From: an uncultured Atopobiaceae bacterium
GTDB lineage: Bacteria; Actinomycetota; Coriobacteriia; Coriobacteriales; Atopobiaceae
Assembly (NCBI GenBank): GCA_947626465.1
Contig: CANQSI010000002.1
Span: 1 to 42,179 of the forward strand
DNA: 42,179 nucleotides
Direction of reading: 5' to 3'
In this document: positions 1-8,632 of the stretch, one piece after another
How the letters are laid out: each line of letters starts with the position of its first letter
Numbering within the stretch: position 1 is the first letter of the stretch
Notes under the pieces: generated by a model
Told to the model about the DNA's origin: nothing
The model's input: the letters and a program-made list of their open reading frames with translations, nothing else
Database searches by the model: none
Position numbers and translations under genes: made by a program

Positions 1-2219
1 GCGAGCACGGTGGGGGTGATCTTTCGCTCCGTTGCCACCGCCTCGCCGCCGATGGCCACCTTCATGGGGTCGATGAGCCCGAGGAGGCGCTGGTAGTGCT
101 TGCTGTTCACGATGGCGACGTAGTCGGGGTCCGCGAGCGGGTTCTGGCCGAACTGGCGGCAGATCTCGCCTTGGATCTCGTCGATGAGGCGTCCCTCGAT
201 CTCGCGATCGACGAGGATGTAGTCCGGCGCCACGCAGGTTTGCCCGGCGTTCAGGAACTTGCCCCACACGATGCGGCGCGCGGCGAGGGCGATGTTGGCC
301 GTGCGCTCCACGATGCAGGGGCTCTTGCCGCCGAGCTCGAGGATGGCGGGGGTGAGCCTGGGCGCCGCGTGGGCGAGCACCTCCTTGCCCACGGCCTGGC
401 TTCCGGTGAAGAAGATGAGGTCGAATGGCTCGTCGAGGAGCGCCGCGTTTTCCTTGCGGCCGCCGGTGACGCACGCCACGTGCTCGGGCCCGAAGGCCTC
501 GGAGACCATCTTCGCGATGATGGCGCTCGTGGCGGGGGAGTAGGCGCTCGGCTTCACCACGCAGCAGTTTCCTGCGGCGATGGCGTCCACGAGCGGATCC
601 ATCGTGAGGAGGAACGGGTAGTTCCACGGGCTCATGATGAGGGTGACGCCGTAGGGCGAGCGGGTGGTGTAGGAGACGGAGGCCGTTTGGGCAAGCGGCG
701 TCCATGCGAGCTTGTCGGCCACGTTGCCTAGGAGATGGCGCTTTTGGTAGTGGATCTCGGAGAGCACGAGGCCCACTTCGCACATGTAGGTTTCGAACTG
801 GCTCTTCGAGAGGTCGGCCTCGAGTGCCGCGTAGATGTCCTGCTCGTGCTCGATGATCGCGTTTTCGAGCTGGTCGAGCGCGCGCTTGCGGAAGCTGAGC
901 TCGAGCGTGCGGCGCTCGGAGAACCACGCCTTTTGGCGCGCCACTATCTGGGAGATCTCCCCCGCGCGCGCTGACGCGCTTTCGCTGGCGGAGGAAGGAG
1001 CCTCCGGCGCCGCTTGCTTAGGCGCCATGAGCGCGCGAAATACGTGGGAGAGCTCCTTGGCGTCCATCAGGACGGGCACGGGGTAGAGCGGATTCGCCTC
1101 TGCGGCGGCCCATTCCGAGAGCTGGGGGATGTCGGCGCGGCGGATCTCGGGGAAGGTGTCGGGGATGTCGAAGCGCACCTTCATCTCCACGATGGCCGAG
1201 ATGAAGCGCTGCGCGGCAGTCGCGGCGGGCGTGGCGTCGTGTGCGAGGCCCGCAGCCACGGCGAGGTCCTTGAGCTTGCCGTCGATGGCGCTCCCGTACA
1301 CCTCGAGCATGAGGGGCAAGACGACCGCGTTCGCGTAGCCATGGGGGATGTCGTAGGCGCCGCCGAGTGCGTGCGCGACGGCGTGCACGTAGCCCACGTA
1401 CGACACGGTGAAGGCGCATCCTGCGAGGTAGGCCGCCTCAAGCATGGCACGGCGAGCCTCGAGGTCCTCGGGGTGCTCGTAGCTCTTCTCGAGGTTCTGG
1501 AAGATGAGGCGCACCGCCCGCAAGGCGTCTGCGCGCGTCTGCTTCGTCGTGGAGTTGCCGATGTAGGCCTCCACGGCGTGCGTGAGGGCGTCGAGGCCCG
1601 TCGTGGTGGTGAGCGAAGGGGGAAGCGTCTTGGTCATCTCCGGATCGAGCACGGCATAACGCGGGATGAGCGGGAAGTCGTTGATGGCGTACTTGTGGCG
1701 GGTGCGGGCGTCGACGATGACCGCGGCGAGCGTCACCTCGGAGCCGGTGCCCGCCGTCGTGGGGATGGCGATGAGCAGCGGTAAGGGGTGGATGACCTTG
1801 AGGATGCCCGCGAGCTTGGAGAGGGGCGTTCCCGGCCTCGCCACGCGGATGCCCACGCCCTTCGCGCAGTCGATGGAGGAGCCCCCGCCCACGGCCACGA
1901 TCGCGTCGCAGCCCTCGGCCTTGTAGAACTCGTAGGCGGCCTCGACGGTCTCGGTGGTGGGGTTCGCGCGCACGTCGGTGAAGATCGCGCAGCCGATGCC
2001 GGTGGCGTTGATGGCGCTGATGAGCTCCTTGGTGCCCTCGAGCTCGAATACGCCGGGGTCGGTGACGATGAGCGGACGTTTCGCGCCCTCCTTGCGCAGC
2101 ACGTCGGGCACTTGCCCAACCGAATCCAAGACCTCGGGGCGGCGATACGGAAGTGCGGGAATGGCAACGGCCATTCCCGTTTGGAACGTGCGGCAATAGG
2201 CGCTCTCTACGGGATTCAT
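1..2219 (-). CDS. Bifunctional iron-containing alcohol dehydrogenase - aldehyde dehydrogenase fusion (C-terminus cut by window edge)
   Basis: One uninterrupted frame of 739 codons runs from ATG at 2219 to the window edge. Residues 1-395 are a group III (iron-type) alcohol dehydrogenase: nucleotide loop GGGSSIDCAK (111-120), TTAGTGSE (154-161) and probable metal ligands D210, H214, H279 and H293. A linker rich in Ala, Pro and Ser (about 399-420) leads into a class-3-like aldehyde dehydrogenase with PWNYP (531-535), catalytic E628 in LELGGKSP and nucleophile C662 in GQTCVAP. Roughly the last 100 residues lie outside the window. I checked the frame at M398 and M479 and found no stop or frameshift, so the fusion is real in this sequence. 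The expected role is interconversion of an acyl acid, aldehyde and alcohol with NAD(P), passing the aldehyde between domains; the substrate is unknown. Class 3 ALDHs normally give free acids rather than acyl-CoA, unlike AdhE, and the domain order is also opposite to AdhE. The ribosome site GGAGGT lies 8 nt before the start. Confidence 0.88.
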   Translation of the reverse strand, partial: MNPVESAYCRTFQTGMAVAIPALPYRRPEVLDSVGQVPDVLRKEGAKRPLIVTDPGVFELEGTKELISAINATGIGCAIFTDVRANPTTETVEAAYEFYKAEGCDAIVAVGGGSSIDCAKGVGIRVARPGTPLSKLAGILKVIHPLPLLIAIPTTAGTGSEVTLAAVIVDARTRHKYAINDFPLIPRYAVLDPEMTKTLPPSLTTTTGLDALTHAVEAYIGNSTTKQTRADALRAVRLIFQNLEKSYEHPEDLEARRAMLEAAYLAGCAFTVSYVGYVHAVAHALGGAYDIPHGYANAVVLPLMLEVYGSAIDGKLKDLAVAAGLAHDATPAATAAQRFISAIVEMKVRFDIPDTFPEIRRADIPQLSEWAAAEANPLYPVPVLMDAKELSHVFRALMAPKQAAPEAPSSASESASARAGEISQIVARQKAWFSERRTLELSFRKRALDQLENAIIEHEQDIYAALEADLSKSQFETYMCEVGLVLSEIHYQKRHLLGNVADKLAWTPLAQTASVSYTTRSPYGVTLIMSPWNYPFLLTMDPLVDAIAAGNCCVVKPSAYSPATSAIIAKMVSEAFGPEHVACVTGGRKENAALLDEPFDLIFFTGSQAVGKEVLAHAAPRLTPAILELGGKSPCIVERTANIALAARRIVWGKFLNAGQTCVAPDYILVDREIEGRLIDEIQGEICRQFGQNPLADPDYVAIVNSKHYQRLLGLIDPMKVAIGGEAVATERKITPTVL

Positions 2220-2280
2220 GCTGCGTGACCTCCAGGGATTGGCTCTGCGGCAATGCGGTTACGTCGGTGGCGCTGAATTA

Positions 2281-2294
2281 GTTGAGAATTCAAC
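2281..2294. promoter_or_regulatory. Palindrome 1, possible operator
   Basis: Inverted repeat GTTGA-GAAT-TCAAC. It shares the core GTTG-N6-CAAC with the longer palindrome 55 bp away (centre to centre). If the minus-strand -10 element at 2304-2309 is right, this site overlaps the start of transcription of the ADH-ALDH gene, where a bound protein would block it. The role is inferred. Confidence 0.4.
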
Positions 2295-2332
2295 CTCGGG
2301 CATTCTATATGTTTTGGGAGCGATCAATGGCC

Positions 2333-2352
2333 TAAGTTGCAAACGCAACTTA
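2333..2352. promoter_or_regulatory. Palindrome 2, 20-bp inverted repeat, possible regulator site
   Basis: Perfect 8-bp arms TAAGTTGC and GCAACTTA separated by AAAC; the arms extend to 9 of 10 matching bases on each side. The 20-bp dyad has the size and symmetry of a dimeric regulator site (LuxR-type boxes are of this size). Its centre lies about 45 bp upstream of the start of transcription predicted for the ADH-ALDH gene, close to the usual activator position. Regulator identity is unknown. Confidence 0.5.
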
Positions 2353-2547
2353 AGAGGAAACGAAAAGGATCACCCGTTTCCGAGCGCCATCTCGAATCCA
2401 CATGGGCCCATGCGCTCCCTCGACGAGGCGCCGACACGCATGGAGGCTTCTCAAAGAGAGGTCGTAATTGTTGTTGGGTTTGTGTGGTTCACTGGACGAA
2501 AGCGACGACGGTGCCCTCGCGCACGCCATGGGATGAAGGAGCGTGAG

Positions 2548-3720
2548 ATGAAGTTCCTACACGTTGGAGACCTCCACCTGGGAAAGATGGTGAACGGCTT
2601 CTCTATGCTCGAGGATCAGCGGGTGACGCTCGAGCGCCTCCTCGACGATGCCGAAGCCGCCTCGGTGGGCGTGCTCGTGCTCTCGGGGGATCTCTACGAC
2701 CGCTCCATGCCCTCGGCGGAAGCCGTCGCGCTTCTCGATTGGTTTCTCACGGAGGCCACGGCGCGCGGCTTTCAGGTGCTCGCCATTCCCGGCAACCACG
2801 ATTCCGCGGAGCGCGTGAGCTATGCCTCGGCACTCCTCGAGCGCCAAGGGGTGCATGTGCCACCGGCGTTCGATGGGAGCCTCGCCTCGGTGGTGCTCGA
2901 GGATGAATTCGGCACGGTCGCCTTCTGGCTCATGCCGTTTCTGCGTCCGAGCAGCGTGCGCCCCTTCTTCGAGGAGAAGGAATTGGGCGCGGACTACACG
3001 GAGGCGCTTCGCTGCGTGCTCGAGGCCGCGCCCATCGACTATTCGCAGCGCAACGTGCTCGTCGCGCACCAGTTCGTGCTTGCGGGAGAGCTCGAACCCA
3101 CGCGAAGCGATTCCGAAGTTGCAATCGGAGGAGTCGATGGCGTGGACGCCGCGCTTTTCGAGGGCTTCGATTACGTGGCCCTCGGGCATCTCCATCGCCC
3201 CCAGAAGGTGGGGCGTGAAACGGTTCGCTATGCCGGTTCGCTCCTCAAATATTCATTCTCCGAGGCGCGTGGGCAGAAGTCTGCGGTGCTCGTGAGCCTG
3301 GGGCCGAAGGGCGAGGATGGCGTTGACTTCTCGCTTCTGCCGCTTCGCCCCCCGCACGATCTCCGCGAGGTGGAAGGCCCCCTCGAGGAGCTTGTCTCCC
3401 GCGAGGCGCTCTCCGAGGCAGATCCCGGGGACTACATCCACGCCATCATCACCGACGACGAGCCCCCCGCTGATGCCCTCGCGCGCCTGCGTGCTGCGTT
3501 CCCTCGGCTCATGGCGATGGACGTGTCCAACGCGAGCACGCGCCACGAAGCCGATCTTTCCCGGATAGAGGCAGACGAGGAGATGGACGACCCCCTCACG
3601 CTCTTCGAACGTTTCTTCGAGGAGCAAAACGCGCGTCCCCTCACCCCCGCACAGCGCGCGGTGCTCGAGGAGGTCTTCGAATCCTGCCTCGTGGCTGGCG
3701 AGGGGAGGGATGCCTCATGA
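2548..3720 (+). CDS. sbcD: SbcD-type DNA repair nuclease subunit (Mre11 family)
   Basis: 390-residue calcineurin-like metallophosphoesterase, the nuclease half of the SbcCD complex that cleaves DNA hairpins and processes blocked double-strand ends, with Mn2+ in characterised members. Metal-site motifs are all visible: D8 and H10 in GDLHLG, D48 in SGDLYD, N83-H84 in GNHD, a His in VAHQF and the paired His in GHLHRP near residue 215. ATG at 2548 was chosen because AAGGAG sits 6 nt upstream and the family's N-terminal motif MKFLHVGDLHLG starts exactly there; the open frame further upstream is unsupported. Its stop overlaps the sbcC start (ATGA), so the two subunits are translationally coupled. 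Confidence 0.96.
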   Translation: MKFLHVGDLHLGKMVNGFSMLEDQRVTLERLLDDAEAASVGVLVLSGDLYDRSMPSAEAVALLDWFLTEATARGFQVLAIPGNHDSAERVSYASALLERQGVHVPPAFDGSLASVVLEDEFGTVAFWLMPFLRPSSVRPFFEEKELGADYTEALRCVLEAAPIDYSQRNVLVAHQFVLAGELEPTRSDSEVAIGGVDGVDAALFEGFDYVALGHLHRPQKVGRETVRYAGSLLKYSFSEARGQKSAVLVSLGPKGEDGVDFSLLPLRPPHDLREVEGPLEELVSREALSEADPGDYIHAIITDDEPPADALARLRAAFPRLMAMDVSNASTRHEADLSRIEADEEMDDPLTLFERFFEEQNARPLTPAQRAVLEEVFESCLVAGEGRDAS

Positions 3721-6542
3721 GGCCCCTCAAGCTCACGATGAGCGCCTTTGGCCCCTACGGATCCACGGTTGAGGTGCCGTTCTACGAGCTCGGCGAGCGT
3801 GGGATCTACCTCATCACCGGCGATACCGGCGCGGGCAAGACCACGATCTTCGATGCCATTTGCTATGCCCTCTTCGGGGAGATGTCCGACAGGGCCCGTC
3901 CCGTATCGGAGATGCGGAGCGACTTCGCCCCGCCCGATCTGCTCACGGAGGTCGAGCTCGAGTTCCGCTACGCGGATGAGTGCTATCGGATTCGCCGCTC
4001 GCCCTCCCAAATGCGTCCCAAGAAGCGAGGGGAGGGCATCACGCCCCACAACGCAGCCGCGTGGCTGCGCCTCCCCAGCGGAAAGGAGATAGAGGGGCCC
4101 GCGTCGGTCGACCGGGAGATCGCCAATATCCTCTCGATGAGCGCGCAGCAGTTCCGCCAGATCGCGATGATCGCGCAGGGGAAGTTCCGAGAGCTCCTCA
4201 TCTCCCCCTCGGACGATCGGCGGCTCATCTTCCGCGAGCTCTTCGGCACGGCGCCCCTCGAGAACGTGCAGCGCGAGCTCAAAAATCGCCAGTCGGCGCT
4301 CTTCAAGGCGGATGCCGAGGCGAAGACCGCCATCGCCTCCACCTTGCAGCTCGCGGAGTTCGCAGGAGAAGGGCGTTGCGAGGCGTTCAACGAGCTCAGG
4401 GAGCATGCCGCGGTGAAGGGCGACGATCTGCTCGCGCTCCTCGATGCGCAAGAAGAGGAGGACAAGGCTGAGGAGAGGGGGCTCGACGCCGAACTCGCCC
4501 GCTTGGCGGGGGAGGCGCGCGAGGTGGACCAAGCGCTCAAGGAAGAGGAGCGCAGAGCGCGCCTCGTCGAAGAGCTCGAAAAGACTGAGACGCAGGTGCG
4601 CGCCTTGGAAGCGGATCTTTCGCGTGCCCAAAGGACGCGCGAGGAGGCGGAGGGATTCGCCCCGGAGATTGCCACGCTCGAGTTGCGGGTGCACGCGCTC
4701 GAAGCGGCGCTCGAGGGCCTCGAAGAGCTTGAGAAGGCGCGCTCTGAGCTCGCCGCGCTCGACGCAAAGTCGCGTGCGCTCGAGGACGCGCTTGGCAAGG
4801 CCCGCCACGGGCTCGAGCGCTTGCTTCGCGCGGACGGCCTGGGAGGGGAAGAGGCGATCGACGCCTCGGGTTTCGATGAACTCCTCGGCATCGCGCGGGC
4901 CCGGGTGCAGGCGCTTCGCGCGCGAAGCACGGAGCTCGAGGATGCGCTCAGCCAGCGGGCCCAAGCCGAGGGCGAGCTCAAGGCCCTCAAGGAGCGGCTC
5001 GAGGGCGTGGACGCGCAGCGCATGGAGCTGCGCACGCTCGAGGGGAGGGTGCGCAAGGCGGAGGCAGTGAGGGCGAAGGCGAATGAGGCGTACGTGGAGG
5101 CGCGAACGCGCGCCGAACGCGCGCTCGGCGCCTCCGCCACGCTCGAGCGACGCTTCCTCGACGAGCAGGCGGGCGTGCTCGCGGAAACGCTCGAGCCCGG
5201 CGAGGCGTGCCCGGTGTGCGGATCGCTCGAGCATCCAGCGCCCGCTTCGCGCTCTGCGGAGTGCCCAAGCGAAGCGGACGTCGAGCTCGCGCGCGCAAAC
5301 GCAGAGCGTGCGCGCGAGGAAGCGTCCTTGGCCTCGAAGCACGCGGGCGAGGCGGCGGTGCTCGCGAAGGGCGCGGGGGATGCGCTTGAAGCGTTCGTGG
5401 AAACGCACGGCAGCAAGGAAGCGCTCTCCCAAAGCGCGGACACGCTCTCCGAGGCCATCGCGCGCACAAGGCGCGAGGTGGAAGGCCTCGCCCGGCAATG
5501 CGAGGAGCGAAGGCGCCTCATGGCGAGCGCGCAGGCGCTCGAGCGCTCCATTGACGAGGCCGATGCGGTGAAGGATGGCATCGACCGGCGGGCGCGCGAG
5601 CTGGAGGCGAAGACGGCGAGCGTCCGTGCGCACGCGCGCACCCTTCAGGAAAACCTCCCCGCAAGGAGCCTCGAAGAGGCACATGCCGAGATGGAGCGTG
5701 CGCGCACGACGATACGAAAGCTCGCCCACGCGCGCGAGGCCGCGCAAAGGGCGCTCGACGATGCCTCGCACGCGCTCATGCAGGCGAGGGCGCAGCAGGG
5801 CTCGCGGCGCCAGGCGCTCGAGGAGATCCCCGAGGCGGATCAAACTGAGCTTGCGGCGAAGAGGGAAGCGCTCGCGAAACGCCAGGGGGAGGTCTCGGAG
5901 GCCCGCGATGTGGTGCACAGCCGACGTGGCAAGGACTCAGGGGTTGCGCGGGAGCTCTCCACGTGGCTCGAAACCTACGGGCGACTTCTCGGCGAGCACG
6001 CGGTGGTGGATGCCCTCGCCAACACGGCCAACGGCAACCTCAGCGGCGTGGCGAAGGTCACCTTCGAGACCTTCGTGCAGCAAACCTACCTCGACCGCGT
6101 GATCGCTGCGGCGAACCGCCGCCTCGAGGTGATTGCGAACGGACGCTACGAGCTCACCCGTCGCCGCGAGGCGAAGAACCTTCGGCAGCAGAGCGGCCTC
6201 GAGCTCGCTGTGCTCGACCATCGCAGCGGCAAGGAACGCGACGTGGCCACGCTCTCGGGAGGGGAATCCTTCGAGGCATCGCTCTCGCTCGCCCTCGGGC
6301 TCTCGGATGTGGCGCAGGCCCATGCGGGGGGCATCCGCCTCGACACGCTCTTCATCGACGAGGGCTTCGGCTCGCTCGATTCCGAGGCGCTGCAGCACGC
6401 GATCCGAATGCTCACGAGCCTCACGCCGGAAGACAAGCTCGTGGGTATCATCAGCCACGTGGACGCCCTCCGGGAATCCATCGACACGCGCATCGTCGTG
6501 AGCTCTGGGCGAGAAGGATCATCGCTTTCTGTCGAGGTGTAG
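3717..6542 (+). CDS. sbcC: SbcC-type ATPase subunit (Rad50 family SMC-like)
   Basis: 941 residues. The N-terminal Walker A GDTGAGKTT is at 35-43. Long Ala/Glu/Arg-rich coiled-coil arms follow, broken by a zinc-hook CPVCGS (C498, C501). The ABC signature LSGGESFEASLSLALGLS lies near residue 845-865 and the Walker B segment LFIDEGFGSLD near 880. This is the classical Rad50/SbcC plan; the hook dimerises the arms through zinc and ATP binding controls SbcD access to DNA ends. The start overlaps the sbcD stop by 4 nt. The next gene begins 2 nt after the stop, so the transporter downstream is probably in the same transcript. Strong base bias in the coiled coil creates long antisense open frames that are not genes. 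Confidence 0.96.
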   Translation: MRPLKLTMSAFGPYGSTVEVPFYELGERGIYLITGDTGAGKTTIFDAICYALFGEMSDRARPVSEMRSDFAPPDLLTEVELEFRYADECYRIRRSPSQMRPKKRGEGITPHNAAAWLRLPSGKEIEGPASVDREIANILSMSAQQFRQIAMIAQGKFRELLISPSDDRRLIFRELFGTAPLENVQRELKNRQSALFKADAEAKTAIASTLQLAEFAGEGRCEAFNELREHAAVKGDDLLALLDAQEEEDKAEERGLDAELARLAGEAREVDQALKEEERRARLVEELEKTETQVRALEADLSRAQRTREEAEGFAPEIATLELRVHALEAALEGLEELEKARSELAALDAKSRALEDALGKARHGLERLLRADGLGGEEAIDASGFDELLGIARARVQALRARSTELEDALSQRAQAEGELKALKERLEGVDAQRMELRTLEGRVRKAEAVRAKANEAYVEARTRAERALGASATLERRFLDEQAGVLAETLEPGEACPVCGSLEHPAPASRSAECPSEADVELARANAERAREEASLASKHAGEAAVLAKGAGDALEAFVETHGSKEALSQSADTLSEAIARTRREVEGLARQCEERRRLMASAQALERSIDEADAVKDGIDRRARELEAKTASVRAHARTLQENLPARSLEEAHAEMERARTTIRKLAHAREAAQRALDDASHALMQARAQQGSRRQALEEIPEADQTELAAKREALAKRQGEVSEARDVVHSRRGKDSGVARELSTWLETYGRLLGEHAVVDALANTANGNLSGVAKVTFETFVQQTYLDRVIAAANRRLEVIANGRYELTRRREAKNLRQQSGLELAVLDHRSGKERDVATLSGGESFEASLSLALGLSDVAQAHAGGIRLDTLFIDEGFGSLDSEALQHAIRMLTSLTPEDKLVGIISHVDALRESIDTRIVVSSGREGSSLSVEV

Positions 6543-6544
6543 GC

Positions 6545-7480
6545 ATGGCGCAGCTCGCGCGGGAACACATGGCTCGCTACCGGGAAGTCCAGAGGATTCT
6601 CTGGGCGATCCTCGGGCTGAACGTGCTTGTGGCCGTGGCGAAGTTCGGCTGGGGTACGTTTTCGGGCTCCATGGCCATGGCGAACGATGGCATCGCGAGC
6701 TTCTTAGACGGCTTCTCGAACCTCGTGGGGTTGCTCGGCGTGCGCATCGCGTCCAAGCCGCCTGATGCGTCGCACCCCTATGGGCATGCGAAGTACGAGA
6801 CGTACGCCTCGGCGGTCATCGGCGTCGCGCTCCTCATCGCGGCAGGCGAGATCGCCACCAAGGCCATCTCGACGCTCGTGAGCGGCGAGAGCGCGATCCT
6901 CGTCGACTGGGTGAGCTACCTCATCATGGGGGGCACGCTCGTCATGAACCTCGGCGTTTCCCTCTGGGAGGGGCGCCAGGGCGCGCGTCTCAAGAGCGAG
7001 GTGCTCGAAGCCGATGCGAAGCACACGCGTTCGGACGCGTACGTGTCCATCTCGGTTATCTGCTCGCTCATCTTCGTGCAACTGGGCATCTCCGCGGCCG
7101 ACGCGGTGGTCTCGCTCCTCGTCGCGGTGGCGGTGCTCGGATCGGCGATCTCCATCTTCCGCCAGGCCTCTCGCACCTTGGGCGATGCCTCGCGGCTGAA
7201 CACCTCCGAGGTGGTGCGCCTCGTGGAGACGGTCGAGGGCGTGCGCTCGGTGCATGAGGTGAGAAGCCGCGGGAGCGAGGGCGAGGTGTATGTGGATCTC
7301 CACATCCTGCTCGACCCTAAGATGCCGCTCATCGAAGCCCACGAGAGGGCCACCGAGGTGGAGCAGGTGATCGAGCAGGTGTATCCCGAGGTGGCCGACG
7401 TGGTGGTGCACATGGAGCCGGACGTCGCGGAGGAGCGAAGGAACGCACTCGGGCCGGGTGTGCGTCGTCAAGAAGAGTAA
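6545..7480 (+). CDS. Cation diffusion facilitator family transporter (copy 1)
   Basis: 311-residue CDF protein: about six membrane helices (residues roughly 15-205) and a C-terminal cytoplasmic ferredoxin-like domain with the conserved run EVRSRGSEGEVYVDLH. These transporters export divalent metals by proton antiport. The helix-5 metal pair HxxxD is present (H160, D164). In helix 2 the usual DxxHSxxD reads D48-G-I-A51-S-F-L-D55, so the His/Asp ligand is Ala, which makes the metal hard to predict. ATG at 6545 follows the sbcC stop by 2 nt. It is highly similar to the gene at 8633, evidently a duplication; the dehydrogenase gene lies between the copies. Metal specificity is not assignable from sequence. 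Confidence 0.9.
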   Translation: MAQLAREHMARYREVQRILWAILGLNVLVAVAKFGWGTFSGSMAMANDGIASFLDGFSNLVGLLGVRIASKPPDASHPYGHAKYETYASAVIGVALLIAAGEIATKAISTLVSGESAILVDWVSYLIMGGTLVMNLGVSLWEGRQGARLKSEVLEADAKHTRSDAYVSISVICSLIFVQLGISAADAVVSLLVAVAVLGSAISIFRQASRTLGDASRLNTSEVVRLVETVEGVRSVHEVRSRGSEGEVYVDLHILLDPKMPLIEAHERATEVEQVIEQVYPEVADVVVHMEPDVAEERRNALGPGVRRQEE

Positions 7481-7522
7481 GGTTGGGCCAGCAAGCGAAC
7501 CACGTGCGCGAGGGAGGCGCCG

Positions 7523-8560
7523 ATGAAGGCAGAGGGAGCGTTTTTCCTGGGGGCGGGGTGCGAGCCTGTCTTCGAGGTACGCGAGATGGAATTCGGCGAG
7601 CTCGGGCCCCACGACGTGCTCGTCGAGGTGCGCGCGTGCGGGGTCTGTGGCACCGACGTGCACATCTACCATGGCGAGAAGGGGTCGGCCGACGTAACGC
7701 CTCCCGTGGTGCTCGGCCATGAGTTCTCCGGCCGCGTGCTTCAGGTGGGCTCCGAGGTGGACGTGGTGGCGCCGGGCGACCACGTGACGCTCGATCCCAA
7801 CATCTACTGCGGTCGCTGCCGTCCTTGCCGCATGGGCAAGAAGCAGTGCTGCGAGCACCTCTTCGCGCTCGGCGTGAACGTGAACGGCGGGTTTGCCGAG
7901 GTGGCGCTCTGTCCCGACACCCAGTGCTATCCCGTGTCGAAGGATCTGAGCTTCGAAGCCGCGGCGATGGCCGAGCCCCTCGCCTGCGCCATCCATGGCA
8001 TCGACCGTGCGGAGGTCCGTTCCGGCGAAAACGTCCTCGTGGTGGGTGGCGGTACGCTCGGACAGATGATGTGCCAGCTTGCGCAAGCGGCGGGTGCCGC
8101 CACCGTCATCCTCTCCGAACCGGTGAAGCTGCGCCGCGATGTGGCGCTCGAGCTTGGCGCCGATTACGCAATCGACCCCGTGCATGAGGATCTCCTCGCC
8201 GAGGTGCGCGAGATCTGCGGGTGCGACGGCGCCGACGTGGTCATCGAATGCGTGGGCAACGCGCGTGCCGTGCGCCAGGCCATCGATGCCGCGGGATCGT
8301 GCGGGCGCGTGGTGCTCTTCAGCGTGCCGCAGGTGGATGCCACCGTCGAGCTGCCATTGTTTGACGTGTACGCGAAGGAGCTCTCCATCTTCGGCTCGAG
8401 GATCAACCCCGACACGCACCAGCGCGCGGTGAACCTCCTCGACGCGGGGCTCGTGGACGTCTCGAAGCTCATCACGCATCGCTTTGGCATCGACGAGCTC
8501 GAAGAGGCGATCCTCGCGCAGGAGGGCCCGGAATCCATCAAGGTGGTGGTTACTCCCTAA
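7523..8560 (+). CDS. Zinc-dependent medium-chain alcohol/polyol dehydrogenase
   Basis: 345 residues, the usual length of sorbitol/threonine-dehydrogenase-like MDR enzymes. Probable catalytic zinc ligands are C42 (GVCGTD), H66-E67 (GHEFSG) and E151 (AEPLAC). Structural zinc is held by C96, C99, C102 and C110. The Rossmann loop VGGGTLGQ is at 174-181, with an acidic E199 after the second strand, which favours NAD over NADP. The enzyme oxidises a secondary alcohol or polyol or the reverse; the substrate is not predictable. AGGGAGG precedes ATG 7523. It lies 42 nt after the first CDF gene and 72 nt before the second, in the same direction, so it is probably co-transcribed with both. Confidence 0.9.
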   Translation: MKAEGAFFLGAGCEPVFEVREMEFGELGPHDVLVEVRACGVCGTDVHIYHGEKGSADVTPPVVLGHEFSGRVLQVGSEVDVVAPGDHVTLDPNIYCGRCRPCRMGKKQCCEHLFALGVNVNGGFAEVALCPDTQCYPVSKDLSFEAAAMAEPLACAIHGIDRAEVRSGENVLVVGGGTLGQMMCQLAQAAGAATVILSEPVKLRRDVALELGADYAIDPVHEDLLAEVREICGCDGADVVIECVGNARAVRQAIDAAGSCGRVVLFSVPQVDATVELPLFDVYAKELSIFGSRINPDTHQRAVNLLDAGLVDVSKLITHRFGIDELEEAILAQEGPESIKVVVTP

Positions 8561-8632
8561 CGCGAATCCGTCGCGGTGCCGTGCCTCGAGGGGTACATAC
8601 CGAGGAAGTGGCACCGATGAGCGGGAGGCGCA

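Larger units (their letters stand above)
2220..2547. promoter_or_regulatory. Divergent intergenic region between the ADH-ALDH gene and sbcD
   Basis: These 328 bp hold no convincing gene. The sbcD frame stays open leftward through the region, but it has no ribosome site there and no family similarity before the SbcD start. The region is visibly richer in A+T than the genes around it and contains two related inverted repeats (listed separately), a perfect 12-bp palindrome CATGGGCCCATG at 2401-2412, and a possible minus-strand -10 element TATAGA (plus-strand positions 2304-2309) that could serve the ADH-ALDH gene. I found no convincing -35 partner, which would suit an activator-dependent promoter. 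The sbcD promoter must also lie here but is not obvious. Confidence 0.6.

Noticed and set aside
2218-2547. 110-residue N-terminal extension of SbcD
   Set aside because: No ribosome site or family similarity; ATG 2548 has an ideal AAGGAG and starts at the conserved motif.
3432-5918. 828-codon open frame antisense to sbcD-sbcC
   Set aside because: It is Arg/Leu/Glu-rich with no domain pattern, and lies opposite two clearly assigned genes. High G+C removes stop codons from the antisense frame.
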